From Pictodentalium vernedei (taxonomy: Eukaryota; Mollusca; Scaphopoda; Dentaliida; Dentaliidae), in contig CM062297.1 in NCBI GenBank assembly GCA_031216915.1, forward strand, positions 829,276,786-829,340,785: a stretch of DNA of 64,000 nucleotides. Direction: 5' to 3'. Within the stretch, counting starts at the first letter, position 1. Each line of letters begins with the position of its first letter. Shown here piece after piece: positions 31,786 through 42,009 of the stretch. The translations under genes were made by a program, and so were the position numbers. The notes under the pieces were generated by a model. It was given only the letters and a program-made list of their open reading frames with translations. It was not told the DNA's origin and searched no databases.

Positions 31786-32492
31786 CATATGACTCGTCCG
31801 TTTTGTTCACTTTAAAACATTTGATATTTTGTATTCATATTAATCAGTGATAAATAAAGCCTTCCGTCAATTTCATTGGTCAGTTTTAAAACTAGACAAT
31901 TTGATTGGCTGAACAAAATACAACTGGGCCACATTTTCATAATTTGCATAATTAGAGTTGGGAGCTTTCGTTAGTTAATTTCAAAACTGGACAATTTGAT
32001 TGGCTTAACAAAATACAACTGGGTCACATTTGCATAATTTCAGTAGGGAGAATTTACGTTATCTGTCCTATTCAGGGCGGGTTATATTGTATTAACCTTT
32101 TACCTACAAGAAAAACGCCATTCATTTTTTTATATCTTCTCTTTTTGCTTCCAAAACAAAGGTTATGACCCCTCATTGGAACGAGCTCGACGAGATCGTT
32201 CCAATAAGGGGTCATAACCTATGTTTTGAAAGCAAAAAATGAAATTTTTTAGTTATACTAGGATGTTTTTTCCAAGTGCCGTCTGCAACTCAAGTTAGGT
32301 GATGGGTTAAAAAGTCATACTAAGTGGCTAATTTGTGCGTGTGTGTGTCATATGATAAATAGAATATGAAATGAGTGTTTTTCTCATATAATATTTATGA
32401 AACTGGTCCGAATTTTCTGTTTGGGCACGCCAGAGGCTCGCCAAAACGGAAAATTCTTAGACTCGTTTCATAAATATTATATGAGAAAAATA
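31786..32492 (+). repeat. Block K, copy 2
   Basis: Match to 7740..8488 from CATATGACTCGTCCG to the terminal hairpin 32354..32492. It contains TTAA-I 32093..32310 at the same internal point. Downstream it joins the duplicated SINE-B segment at CATATG. Confidence 0.75.
32093..32310 (+). mobile_element. TTAA-I MITE in block K copy 2, with left-end deletion
   Basis: Starts TTAACCTTTTACCTACAAG, lacking about 30 bp present in 8043..8293, and ends GTTAGGTGATGGGTTAA. The stem is CCTCATTGG / CCAATAAGG, with one mismatch. Confidence 0.8.
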
Positions 32493-32494
32493 CT

Positions 32495-32758
32495 CATATG
32501 AAAGCTGACTTCCAATAAAAGAAGCGGGCTCAGTTCCGGGTACACCATCTTCATCACCCCAGGATGCTCTGACATGTAATGACCCTGACTGTTGAAGAGT
32601 GCCATTAAACCCCAACAAATAAGGAAATTAATGATTGTGATTTAGAACTAATCAGCAAGTACGTACCAGTCAAGCGTCAATTAGACATGATGTTGTTTAT
32701 GATGGTGGTGCTGGGTTGAATAATACCGGTACATTATACTTTTCTTGGGGTTTTTTGG
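32495..32758 (+). repeat. Duplicate of 30276..30552
   Basis: SINE-B 3' end and flank, ending at GGTACATTATACTTTTCTTG. It lies immediately before the left flank of the foldback element. Confidence 0.8.
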
Positions 32759-32789
32759 CTAACATAGTCAGCCGCATTGTAGTATATAA

Positions 32790-33440
32790 GTAGTAGTGTA
32801 TGTTCCCCCACAGGTATAGTTTGGGGGACCCCGGTGGGGGACCCCAGAAGTGACGTCATGTCACGTGACCCAGTGGTGCCATGTTGTGTTGTCATGGTAA
32901 CCCGCGTGAGCGGCAATGTTGTGACGTCATCTCCATAGTGATACGTGGTGTGACTGCGCATGCGCAGCGCGTGTTGTTAGGGTGATAAGTGTTTCCGTCG
33001 TCCATTTTGTATACTAGAGGCCGCCATCTTGGTTTCTATGGTAGCACGTGGTTGCTATGTTACCCATTTTTTCTGCAATAAGACGGGGTATGTTCGGTGG
33101 GTATGTTCGATTGAATCGTAGACAATCTAATTACCACAAATAACCCGAAAATCCCTCCAAATCACCAAAATCCAACCCAACTTTTACTATTTCGAATTCT
33201 TTCAGAATTATCTGCTTCTATCTATATATGCAATAGTTATCGTTTAACTGGCCATGTTCCTTTATCCTGGAGTATACTCCAGTAGCGTAGAAGAGCCTAT
33301 TATTTGGAACAGCTTTGCTTATTATTACTATATTTAGCTATTCTAGTCTATTCTTGTTAGTTCTGACCCTATTCCAAGTACTCTTGTTGTTTCATTTATA
33401 TAACCAATCAGATTGCTTGATTTCCCATAATGCAGTTATC
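32790..33440 (+). promoter_or_regulatory. FB1 left inverted repeat with promoter-like motif cluster
   Basis: In order: GTCACGTGAC (USF-type E-box), TGACGTCA twice (CRE/ATF type), TGCGCATGCGCA (NRF1 consensus), GCCGCCATCTTGG (YY1 consensus), CACGTG, and the 16-bp palindrome CTGGAGTATACTCCAG at 33278..33293. These are motifs of TATA-less housekeeping promoters in animals. Whether the element drives transcription is inference only. Confidence 0.55.
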
Positions 33441-33499
33441 TCCCTTGTGTATATCAAAAGCATTCCCAAACCCAATAAGCAATCGATCAGTTACTGATA

Positions 33500-33870
33500 A
33501 AACATTGCTCGAACGACTCGAAGCTCATCGAGCAAATGAGCCTTAGAGCAATTGCTCGATCGAGTGACTCAGCATATTGCTCGAACGACTCGAATCCCAT
33601 CGAGCAAATGAGCCAACGAGTAGTTGCTCGATCGAGTGACTCCTCGAACGACTCGACGACTCATTTCAGAAAAAGGGATTCCATAGCCACAGGCGTTTTC
33701 GAAAAAGGGATTCCACAAATGGGATTCCAAAAAGGGATTCCATAAGTGGGATTCCGTCTTATGTCGAGTGACTCGCAAGTATTGCTTGAACGACTCGAAT
33801 CCCATCGAGCAAATGAGCCAACGAGCAATTGCTCGTTCGAGTGACTCCTCGATAGACTCTTCGACTCATT
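33500..33870. repeat. Short interspersed tandem repeats in FB1
   Basis: Three imperfect copies of a roughly 70-bp unit (GAACGACTCGAATCCCATCG, AGCAAATGAGCC, TTGCTCGATCGAGTGACTC) are mixed with GGGATTCCA repeats. Followed to about 33990 by TTGAGGATACC repeats. The same words recur at 53630..53755 in the relative FB2. Confidence 0.75.
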
Positions 33871-33990
33871 TCAGTATTTGAGGATACCTATGACATGGCC
33901 ACGTATCAGTTGAGGATACCTTTTGAGGATACTAAATTGAGGATACCTATCGAGGATACCTTTTTATAGGATACTTATCTGAGGATGCTA

Positions 33991-34432
33991 TATAGGCTGT
34001 ACATATCCCTGTAGGTCTCTTGCTGGCCCTTAGTACTATTAATCCACCTAATGCTTTATGTTATCCTATGACTGGTATAGGTAGTATGCAATGCTAGGCA
34101 TAGGGGTATTGTGGGTAGGGGTACTGCCTGGTAGTTTAGAACGGTACTATAGTATGGGCGGTATATACACCTATAGGCCCCTGTTAGTGCTTGGTACTAT
34201 TAACCAACCGATTGCTTTGTTTTATTATATGGCTGGTATATGTAGTACGTTATGGTAGACCTATTGATGGGTGGGGGTAATGCTTGGTAGTTTAGAACGG
34301 TAGAATAGCATAGGCTGTACATATCCCTGTAGGTCTCTTGCAGGCCCTTGGTACTACTGATCCACCAGATGCTTCATATTATTGAGCTGTATTCTGGGGT
34401 GGGGGTCAATGCCTGGTAATGCAGAACGGCAG
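33991..34432 (+). repeat. Minisatellite, three units of about 160 bp
   Basis: Units begin near 33993, 34158 and 34313. They share GGCTGTACATATCCCTGTAG, TTGGTACTATTAATCC-like, and TGCCTGGTAGTTTAGAACGG. The third unit is broken by the LINE at about 34433. Confidence 0.75.
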
Positions 34433-34434
34433 CA

Positions 34435-36339
34435 GGAATTATTTATCGTCCGAATACTGCTCCCAAAGCTGATCTGGACTTGTTCTTAGCTCAATATTCA
34501 AATCTACTTGATCAAAAAAATCACATTTCTTAGATGCACACGGCGTTATTTATAACTATCAGTTTGGATTCAGAAGGGGACACTCAACATTTCACCCAAT
34601 AATGCATCTTATCAACCACGTTTCCTTAGTGAATAACAAAGCGACTAAAGATTGCACACTATCCATGTTTTTAGATTTTTCCAAAGCATTTGACACTATT
34701 GATCATGAAATACTGGCGCGAAAACTTGAACACTATGGTATAAGAGGTATAGTTAATTCTTGGTTTCAGAACTATCTCTCCGGGAGATCCCAATATGTTC
34801 AATTCACTGGTGAATCGTCGGAGTTACTCAATGTCACTACAGGTGTACCCCAGGGCTCTGTACTTGGTCCTCTTTTGTTCGTCCTCTATATCAATGACAT
34901 CAGTGAATCAACAGATATGCGTATTTTATCCTTTGCAGATGACACATCAGCCCATGCATCTGGGAACGACCTTGACCTCCTTACGGAGATGGCAAACAAT
35001 GAATTATCAAAAATCAACCACTGGTGTTCTGCGAACAAGTTATCTTTAAATGCTGACAAAACTAAAGTCATACTTCTTCATCCCCAAAATGACAACTACA
35101 ATTACGATAACGTTCAAACCCACATTACCTTGAATAACTCAGACTTAATAATAGCAGGTAACATTCGTGACCACAAATTCATAAAATTTCTAGGAATCAA
35201 AATGGACGAGAACCTTAAATTTCATCACCATGTATCTCCACTCTGTACACAAATATCCAGAGCAATTTATATCTTGAATAGAACCAAGAATTTTCTACCG
35301 CCCGAGACACTTCGTCTACTCTATTTCACTTTAATTCAAAGCCACTTAATTTATGGTATTCAAATATGGGGCAACGCAACAGCTACAAAACAAATTTTAA
35401 ACTTACAAAAGAAAGCTGTACGTATCATAGCGAACAAAAAGTTCAACTCACATACTGACCCGCTGTTCAAACGTTTAAAAATGCTTCAATTTAACGATCT
35501 GTACAAATTACATTCACTTTTATTTATGCACGACTGGTCGCAGAACAATCTCCCCGTCAGTTTCAATGATACGTTTCAAGTGTACTGGAATCCCTCGGGC
35601 ATGACTACGAGGCAATGTGGAAGCCTAAACACCCATAAACCTCGCACTCAGTTCTCAGCCGCACTTCCATATTTTTCGTTTCCTAAACTGTGGAATGACC
35701 TTGATACAACGATAAAAACCCTTACCCGAACATCCTTTAAAAAAATATTAACTGAACAATATCTGAATACTTATATCGCCAATATCAGCTGTTCAAACCC
35801 AAGATGTCCCGACTGCCTCGGCTAGTTACGACTCTCGGTGTTATCATATTCTCCTCTTTTCTCCCAGCAAGCAGATAACCAGGTTGATACTGTCACCTAT
35901 GGTCATTTACTTCACTCCTTTAGCGTGCGATTATTATAATGGTTTACCAACGACGCTTATTTACTTCATTGATTCAGAAATACGGTTAAAATACGGTTAA
36001 AACGCGGTTAATCCACAGATCTAAATAACCAGAGTCAGAACATCTGAAAGTTTGATCCACAATGAACTAATCTTCAATACATATCAATACAATATTAACA
36101 AAAAACAATGTACTACCTGCTGTCAAGATTTACCTTACTTGAGTCCATCATTTGCCATTTTGCTGTTTAGTCTTTATTTTTATTGTCTAGGGGATGACAG
36201 GAAGACAGTCATAAGGCTATATCATTCCCCACAGTATACATTTGTACATCTACCTTTGTTTTTTGTAACCTTGTTTCATTCCTTTGTATATGTATGCTGT
36301 GAAATAAAATATTGAATTGAATTGAATTGAATTGAATTC
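34435..36339 (+). mobile_element. CR1/L2-like LINE, internally deleted, inside FB1
   Basis: It holds an endonuclease scrap (GIIYRPNTAPKADLDLFLAQ at 34435..34509), then reverse transcriptase from 34512, a stop at 35825, a 3' UTR of about 490 bp, and an (ATTGA)n tail at 36312..36339 after AATAAAAT. Short-period tails of this kind end CR1/L2-type elements. Most of the endonuclease and the start of the reverse transcriptase are gone, so it cannot move by itself. Confidence 0.88.
34512..35825 (+). pseudogene. Reverse transcriptase of deleted CR1/L2-like LINE
   Basis: The frame is open for about 437 codons, with the first Met at 34602 giving 407 residues. It would copy LINE RNA at the target site. 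Upstream of that Met the same frame reads YQFGFRRGHST, the N-terminal RT block. From the Met: motif A FLDFSKAFD (Asp at residue 25), motif B TTGVPQGSVLGPLLF (79-93), catalytic FADD (111-114), FLGIKM near 198, and the C-terminal CR1-type domain ending in a Cys-rich CSNPRCPDCLG. An in-frame TGA lies just before 34512 and the endonuclease scrap is in another frame. The RT core itself has no stop, so this copy is not very old. It is not a host gene. Confidence 0.85.
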
Positions 36340-36344
36340 TCCAG

Positions 36345-36600
36345 TAGGTATCCTCGATAGGTATCCTCAAATAATACAATACCAGGCCAAAGGTATCCTC
36401 AAATACCCGTATGTGCCTATGTGATAGGGCACAGTGTGTCACATTGTGCCTTTTCACATAAGCACATATCGACACACAAAGCATGTGTCTTTGTGCTAGG
36501 GCACATTGTGTCACATTGTGCCTTTTCACATAAGCACATATGACAAAAAAGGGATTCCATAGCCACAGGTGTTTTCAAAAAGGGGTGCTAAAATCGGGGT
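36345..36600. repeat. Short tandem repeats on the right side of FB1
   Basis: GGTATCCTCGATAGGTATCC repeats are followed by two copies of a roughly 105-bp unit with GGGCACA(G/T)TGTGTCACATTG and CCTTTTCACATAAGCACATA. Then GGGATTCCATAGCCACAGG recurs, as on the left side (33675). Confidence 0.75.
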
Positions 36601-36639
36601 GCTTGTGGATATTGCCATTGGATATAGGCTTTTATTATG

Positions 36640-37330
36640 CAGAAGGTAGATAACTCTGCATACAGATTATGAGAAATTAAGCAATCTGATTGGTTATAAA
36701 TGATCTAGATATATGAAACAACAAGAGTTCTTGGAATAGGGTCAGAACTAACAAGAATAGACCAGAAATTGCTAAATATAGTAATAATAAGCAAAACTGT
36801 TCCAACTAACAGGCTCTTCTACGCTACTGGACTATACTCCAGAACAAAGGAACATGGCTAGGTAGACATAAACTATTACATATATAGATAGAAGCAGAGA
36901 ATTATGAAAGAATTCGAAATAGTAAAAGTTGGGTGGATTTTGGTGATTTGGAGAGATTGTCGGGTTGTTTGTGGTAATTAGATTTACTCCGATTCAATCG
37001 AACACACCCTCCGAACATACCCCGTCCTATTGCAGAAAAATTGGGTAACATAGCAATCACGTGCTACCATAGAAACGAAGACGGCGGCCTCCAGTATACA
37101 AAATGGACGACGGAAACACGTGTCACCCTAACAACACGCACTGCGCATGCGCACTCACACCACGTATCACTATGGAGATGACGTCACAACATGGCCGCTC
37201 ACGCGGGTTACAATGACAACACAACATGGCGGCACTGCGTCACGTGACATGACGTCACTTCCGAGGTCATCCACCGGTGCCATCCAAATGGGGGGGGGGG
37301 GGGGGGTGAAACATACGAGACATACTACTA
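36640..37330 (-). promoter_or_regulatory. FB1 right inverted repeat with promoter-like motif cluster
   Basis: Inverted counterpart of 32790..33440. NRF1 (TGCGCATGCGCA), two TGACGTCA, GTCACGTGAC are intact. The YY1-like site is altered (GCCGCCGTC). A G17 run at 37290..37306 lies near the terminus, where the left copy has CCCCCAC. Confidence 0.55.
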
Positions 37331-37379
37331 TGATTGAAAGGTTAACGCGGCAACGTACAATACACTATGCCCATGTTAC

Positions 37380-37900
37380 TTTTGATAAAAATAAATGCAA
37401 GATGCCAATGTTCAGCTCGATATCCCTGAAAATGAAAGAGTGCATGCTGAGGTTGTTGTGTTTGAAGAGTTAATGCAACGTCAGACGGAATCGGGTCCCA
37501 TGGTCAAATTTTCCCTAGGTGTCATATTTCAGCCCAATATCTTTGTAAATGTAGGAGTGCAACTCGACATTCCACAAAGGGTTGATGGTTGAAAGGTTGA
37601 TGAAACTTTGCATGTAAAATCCCCCGTCCATGTCACTACTGTAAAATATTACCCCAATGTGCCAGTAGAAACTCCATAGCTCTGAAAATGTAACTGTGCA
37701 TACCAGTGCTGCTCGTAAAATTCACCCTGCCCATGTAATTCGTGGAAAAAAAAATAAACCTGGGTAATAAATTCAGCTCGATATCTCGGAATATACACGT
37801 GCATACCAGCATTGCTCTGGTTGAAAAGTTAATAGTTGATGGGTAATTGCGTCCTCCCACAGACAATTGTTCACGCGACCTCTCACATACAATTCACTCT
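37380..37900. repeat. Degenerate tandem repeats, about 100-140 bp units
   Basis: Four imperfect units can be followed by TTCAGCTCGATATC(T/C)C, GTGCATACCAG-like and GTTGAAAAGTTAATG-like steps (near 37411, 37528, 37668, 37771). No gene is supported. Confidence 0.5.
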
Positions 37901-38188
37901 GCCCGTGATACTCTTGACAATAAATGACATCTGAATGCTGAATTTCACCACTAAGTGAATTTCACAACTAAGTGAATTTTTGGTGCAGACCAATGAATAA
38001 AAAAACAAATAAATAAATAAAATTTCATGCAAAATGTTTTTGAAAATCCGACTTCAAATTTCGAAGATATGACGTCATATCTGAAGTTGTTACTCATATC
38101 TCCGGCATTTGAATTTTTTAACTTCTTATTCCGGTCGATGAGTACTATAAGTGGCCTTGATTTCAACTTCCTGCCTCGAAATTTCAGT

Positions 38189-38430
38189 TTAACCCTTTAT
38201 CCAACGCAGACGATATAAAAATTTATTATTTTAAACATCATTTTAACAAATTTTTAAAAAAATTTCAACAAAACTATATCATGAGAACCCTCGTTGGAAC
38301 GAGCTCGTTCCAACGAGGGAGGTCACATGATGTGGTTTTGTTGAAATTTTTTTAACAATAATATTTTTTCAACTGCTGAATTTGCATATTACCCGGGCGG
38401 ATGCGGGCGACTCGTTGGGTAAAGGGTTAA
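38189..38430 (-). mobile_element. TTAA-I MITE, full length, type B, nested in family M
   Basis: Starts TTAACCCTTTATCCAACG, ends GTTGGGTAAAGGGTTAA. The stem CTCGTTGG / CCAACGAG is matched with the loop reduced to GAGCTC. Parallel M units (for example at 41360, TTTCAATTTGACG) lack it and give the empty site. Confidence 0.88.
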
Positions 38431-39296
38431 CGTATTCCGACCTCGATCGGCATAAAGGTCATAGCTTTAAGTATTTTGCGACAATGTTGAAAAAAAAGAA
38501 TGTCGGAAGTAAAGCCCCAAATTATTCCTTTTTCCCCGCCTGTGATATTAATATAGTGGTTTGTTATTTAGTTTTGAGGGTAGGGCTGTCAACAAGTGGG
38601 TGGGGGTATGGTGAAAACTTGAAGAGAAGTAAAAACGATGGAAGTGACGAATATCGGAAAATCCATAAACATGTATTTTTTTATTTTTTTGTGTTCCACA
38701 AATACTGAAATTTCACGGAAATGTGAAGAAATTAAATTTTTGTGACGTTGGTGTGAAAAGGGTGACCCGATAAATCGGCCATAATGGTTGACAATTTTCC
38801 AGGTTGGTAGAATATTTTTAGATAAGATTTTTCTGAGAGAAGAGATTGATAAAAATTGAAATAAGGAGGCTTGATTCAGCCCTCGATATACAAAGATGAA
38901 GAAAAACACGTAAATTGGGTATTGTAATTTCTCTCGAAAATAAAATCACACAATCCTTGTTACACTCAGACCTTGCGTACCCAGCAACTTTAGTCAGTGT
39001 TTCGATCTCCTCACTGTGCTACTAACAGAATATTTTTTCACGCCTGTCACCCGCTAAAGCTTTTCTCACATTATTTGGAGTTGCAGGTTAACCCTTTGAT
39101 ACTTTTGTACGTCTTACGACGTGCGAAATCAAACAGAGCTTTGACACTTTGTGGTCATTTGTTTTGTTATTATTTTTTGATTTTTTAAAGTTTTAAAATG
39201 ATTTCCTATTTTCTCCCGAATAGTGCTCTGTAACAACCTTTGAGCCAAATGTTATTGCAGCTTAAAATACTAATATAATCCTGCTGTCAAGACTTC

Positions 39297-39545
39297 TTAA
39301 CTGGTTGAGTGCTAGAAGCCACTATATGTGCTTTCAAAAAATGAGGATACCAGAGCAAAAGCCAACACTTTCCTTGCTTATATTATATATTCAGTCAAAC
39401 ACAAAAAAATATTTTGTTTATATAAATTTGTTTTATTACAAATTATTGGAGAGTGCCTGTTGGCACTCTCCAATAATTTGTAATAAAACAAGTTTTGAAT
39501 AACAAATTCAGACCACCAAAAATAATCTAGCCCTCAACCAGTTAA
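39297..39545. mobile_element. TTAA-III MITE, full length
   Basis: Starts TTAACTGGTTGAGTGCTAG, ends TAGCCCTCAACCAGTTAA. A perfect hairpin in the right half is TTGTTTTATTACAAATTATT... / AATAATTTGTAATAAAACAA with TTGGAGAGTGCC / GGCACTCTCCAA. The second copy (60793..61041) has different arms but the same ends. Confidence 0.85.
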
Positions 39546-40528
39546 CCATTAACGTGAAAAATATCTAGTTAATTGTACTTTCCAATGTTTTTGAAAAAAA
39601 CATTGAAGAAACTGAATTCTCAGTGACGTTTGAACGTCAGGATAATCAAAGTCTCAAAGGTTTAAAGGCGCTTCTGTCTTTTCTGCATTTTAGGCCTATT
39701 GGTCGGGTTACCCTCATGTACAATACAGTGTGTTTTGAAGTATCACCATTGTAACCACGTTTAATGTATATATTTCATATTTTCTGTTTGTTTGGTCTAT
39801 GGACCACTGAGTCTGAAATAAAGAGTTATATATTGCTTTGGATAAATGTGGAATATCAGGAAAATAAGACTCACGATCTCGAGAGGTTATGGCCGTGGCG
39901 AAATGTGCCAAATTTCATGAGTGTAAATTTAAGTACGGCGAAGAAAATCCATTAATTTAATGCAGTGAAATTTCCGTTCAACGCTTCCCGACCTCGAACG
40001 GCATTAACGTCATAGCGTTAAGTATTTTCCGACAATGTTGAAATATGTCGGAAATAAAGCCCTAAACTATTCCTTTTTGAAGCCTGTGATATTGTTTTAT
40101 TGCAATGTTATTTAGTTTTGGTGGTAGGGCAAAAACCGGAAAGGAGGGATAACTCCTGTCGGAAAAGACGTCATATCTCCTTATTTGAAGTCGGATTTTC
40201 AAAATTGTTTCACCTTGTTATTCGAAATGATAAGTACTATGAGTGACATTGATTTCATCTTCCTCCAATGAAATGTAAATTTCACGTTTTCCGATGTCGA
40301 TCTGCATTAGAGTCAAAGCGCTATTTATTCCACGACTGTTCTTTGAAATTCTCATCTACAGCAACACTAGACCATGCAGAAAATGAAAATCCGTTCCGCA
40401 CATATGTACGGAACGGAATCGTTGACTGACTATTTTTAAGTAGAAGCGAAATTTCACTGGAATTTTCTATAAATCATGCCACGCAATTACAATTTGAATA
40501 GCTAGAGATGAGATAGCTGACAATTGTC

Positions 40529-40580
40529 CCCTGAGTTCCATGCAGTGTGTTCTGTGTGCATTGGAACTCAGGGAACGAAA
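40529..40580. repeat. GAGTTCCAATG hairpin cassette in family M (shortened)
   Basis: GTCCCCTGAGTTCC and GGAACTCAGGGAACG pair. The middle is truncated compared with other cassettes. A second, fuller cassette is at 40952..41012 in the same array. Confidence 0.65.
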
Positions 40581-40664
40581 CAGTAACACCACTTCCCCTC
40601 GAAAATTTAGTTGGCGATAAAATGTGTTCTTTTTGTTGATAGTTGTCAAATGAACAGAGACGTG

Positions 40665-40800
40665 GCTAGAGGTTTCCGGTTGGGGGGGGGGGGGGGGTCG
40701 GGGGTGTAGGGTAGTGCATTTTCAACTAGGTGGAGGGACCGGGAGCGGATCCCCCCTCCCGGTGCCCCCTTCTAGTTGGAAATTCACTACCGCGAACGAT
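40665..40800. mobile_element. hAT-like end with G16 run and hairpin
   Basis: CAGAGACGTGGCTAGAGG resembles the left end at 23305. It is followed by G16 (40682..40697) and a hairpin GTAGTGCATTTTCAACTAG / CTAGTTGGAAATTCACTAC with an inner GGGACCGGGAG / CTCCCGGTGCC pair. Confidence 0.55.
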
Positions 40801-42009
40801 TTTGAAAATGAAACCATGAAATGGGGCATACAATTGATTCAAGTAACTGAAATTCCAACACATTTATGATAGAATTACAAGGTTATTATTATTTAGTATT
40901 TTTCTTGGAATTGAATACAATTTGAATCGCTAGCGATAGCTAAAAATCGCACCCTGGATTCCAATGTGTTCTATGTGCCAGGTGACACATAGAATACATT
41001 GGAACTCAGGGGACGAAGTAGAAACATGCTGTCCCCTCGCAAATTTGGTTGGCCATATCGATTACCATTTACATGCGCGTGTCGTTCTCTGTATGTATTG
41101 TCGGAAAATGTACAAAAAAAAATATTTCGGAAATAACGCCATCAACTATTCCTTTTGCCACCTGTGATATTATTATATTTCAATGTTATTTAGTTTTGGA
41201 GTATGGCCGTCACCAGAAGGGCAAGGGTAACTGCTGTCGCTAATGACGCCATATCTCCGGTATTTTAAGTCGGATTTTCAAAATGTTACAACTTGTTTTT
41301 CGGGACGTCGAGTACTAAAAGTTACCATGATTTCAAGTTCATGCATTGAAATTTCAATTTGACGTTTTTCGACCTTGACCGGATTCACGTCATAGCATTC
41401 CCACAAGGTAAAAAAGGTAGAAGTAACGCCCTGAAGTATTACTTTTGTTGCCTGTGATATTATTAGAGTGCTATATTAAATAGCTTGGGGTAGGGTTGTC
41501 ACCAGGTGTGAGGGGTAGGGTCAAAATTTGAAATGACGCAAAAACGTTCAAAATGACGTTAAATCGGAAATTCAAAAAAACACTGGGCGTTTTATTTTTG
41601 ATGTATACATCATACTAAAATTTCATAGAAATCCGAGGTACGTACATTTTAGAGACGTTTTTCGATGGAGATGAGATATCTGCAACGTTTGAAATATGGG
41701 GATCGGGGTGGATACAGGTGTTGATATGAAAAGTTGACGGTAAACATGTTAACTGTAAAAGTATTTTGGATAAAGGTCGAAAAAATCGATGTCTGACGAA
41801 AAAAAGAAAAAAAAAATGACTGAGGATCGCTATCAGTCAATCCAACTACGTTGGATGACTACATTATTTTAGTTCACAAATAACTGAATAAAACACATGT
41901 TATGCAGGGGTGTGTATTATAGATGTCGTCAAAGGAAATGAAAAAAATGGGTAATGAATGTTACCAATTGTACATTACAGAAAGTAACAAATATTGAGTA
42001 GTATTCTGA

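Larger units (their letters stand above)
32790..37330. mobile_element. Foldback composite element FB1, 4.5 kb
   Basis: About 650 bp at 32790..33440 recur inverted at about 36640..37330. Shared landmarks are TAGTAGTGTATG ends, GTCACGTGAC, ATGACGTCA, GCGCATGCGC, CCAGTATAC, TCTATATATGCAATAG-like and AACCAATCAGATTGCTT. The middle holds short tandem repeats (33500..33870), a 160-bp minisatellite (33991..34432), a deleted LINE (34435..36339) and a further short repeat array. A 1.66-kb relative (52606..54265) shares the ends and several internal motifs. The superfamily is unknown. No clear target duplication was found and no transposase is seen. Confidence 0.75.
37950..41760 (+). repeat. Family M array: degenerate long tandem units with insertions
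   Basis: About five imperfect units share, in order: CATATCTCCGG, AAGTCGGATTTTCAAAAT, GTCGAGTACTA, GAAATTTCAATTTGACG, CGACCTCGA(T/A)CGGCAT, GTCATAGCGTTAAGTATT, GCCTGTGATATTATTATA, TGTTATTTAGTTTTGG and GGTAGGGCTGTCACCAG. Units begin near 38030, 39960, 40160, 41090 and 41245. TTAA-I (38189..38430), TTAA-III (39297..39545) and a hAT-like G-rich piece (40665..40800) are inserted. An inverted copy sits at 18255..18800. Confidence 0.65.

Noticed and set aside
34602..35825. 407-codon reverse transcriptase frame as a host gene or telomerase
   Set aside because: Motifs and order are those of CR1/L2-type LINEs, it lies between LINE endonuclease scraps and a LINE 3' tail, and it is missing its N-terminal parts.
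32790..37330. FB1 as a Polinton/Maverick
   Set aside because: Inverted ends start with AGT-like sequence and are long, but no integrase, polymerase or capsid gene and no 6-bp duplication is visible.
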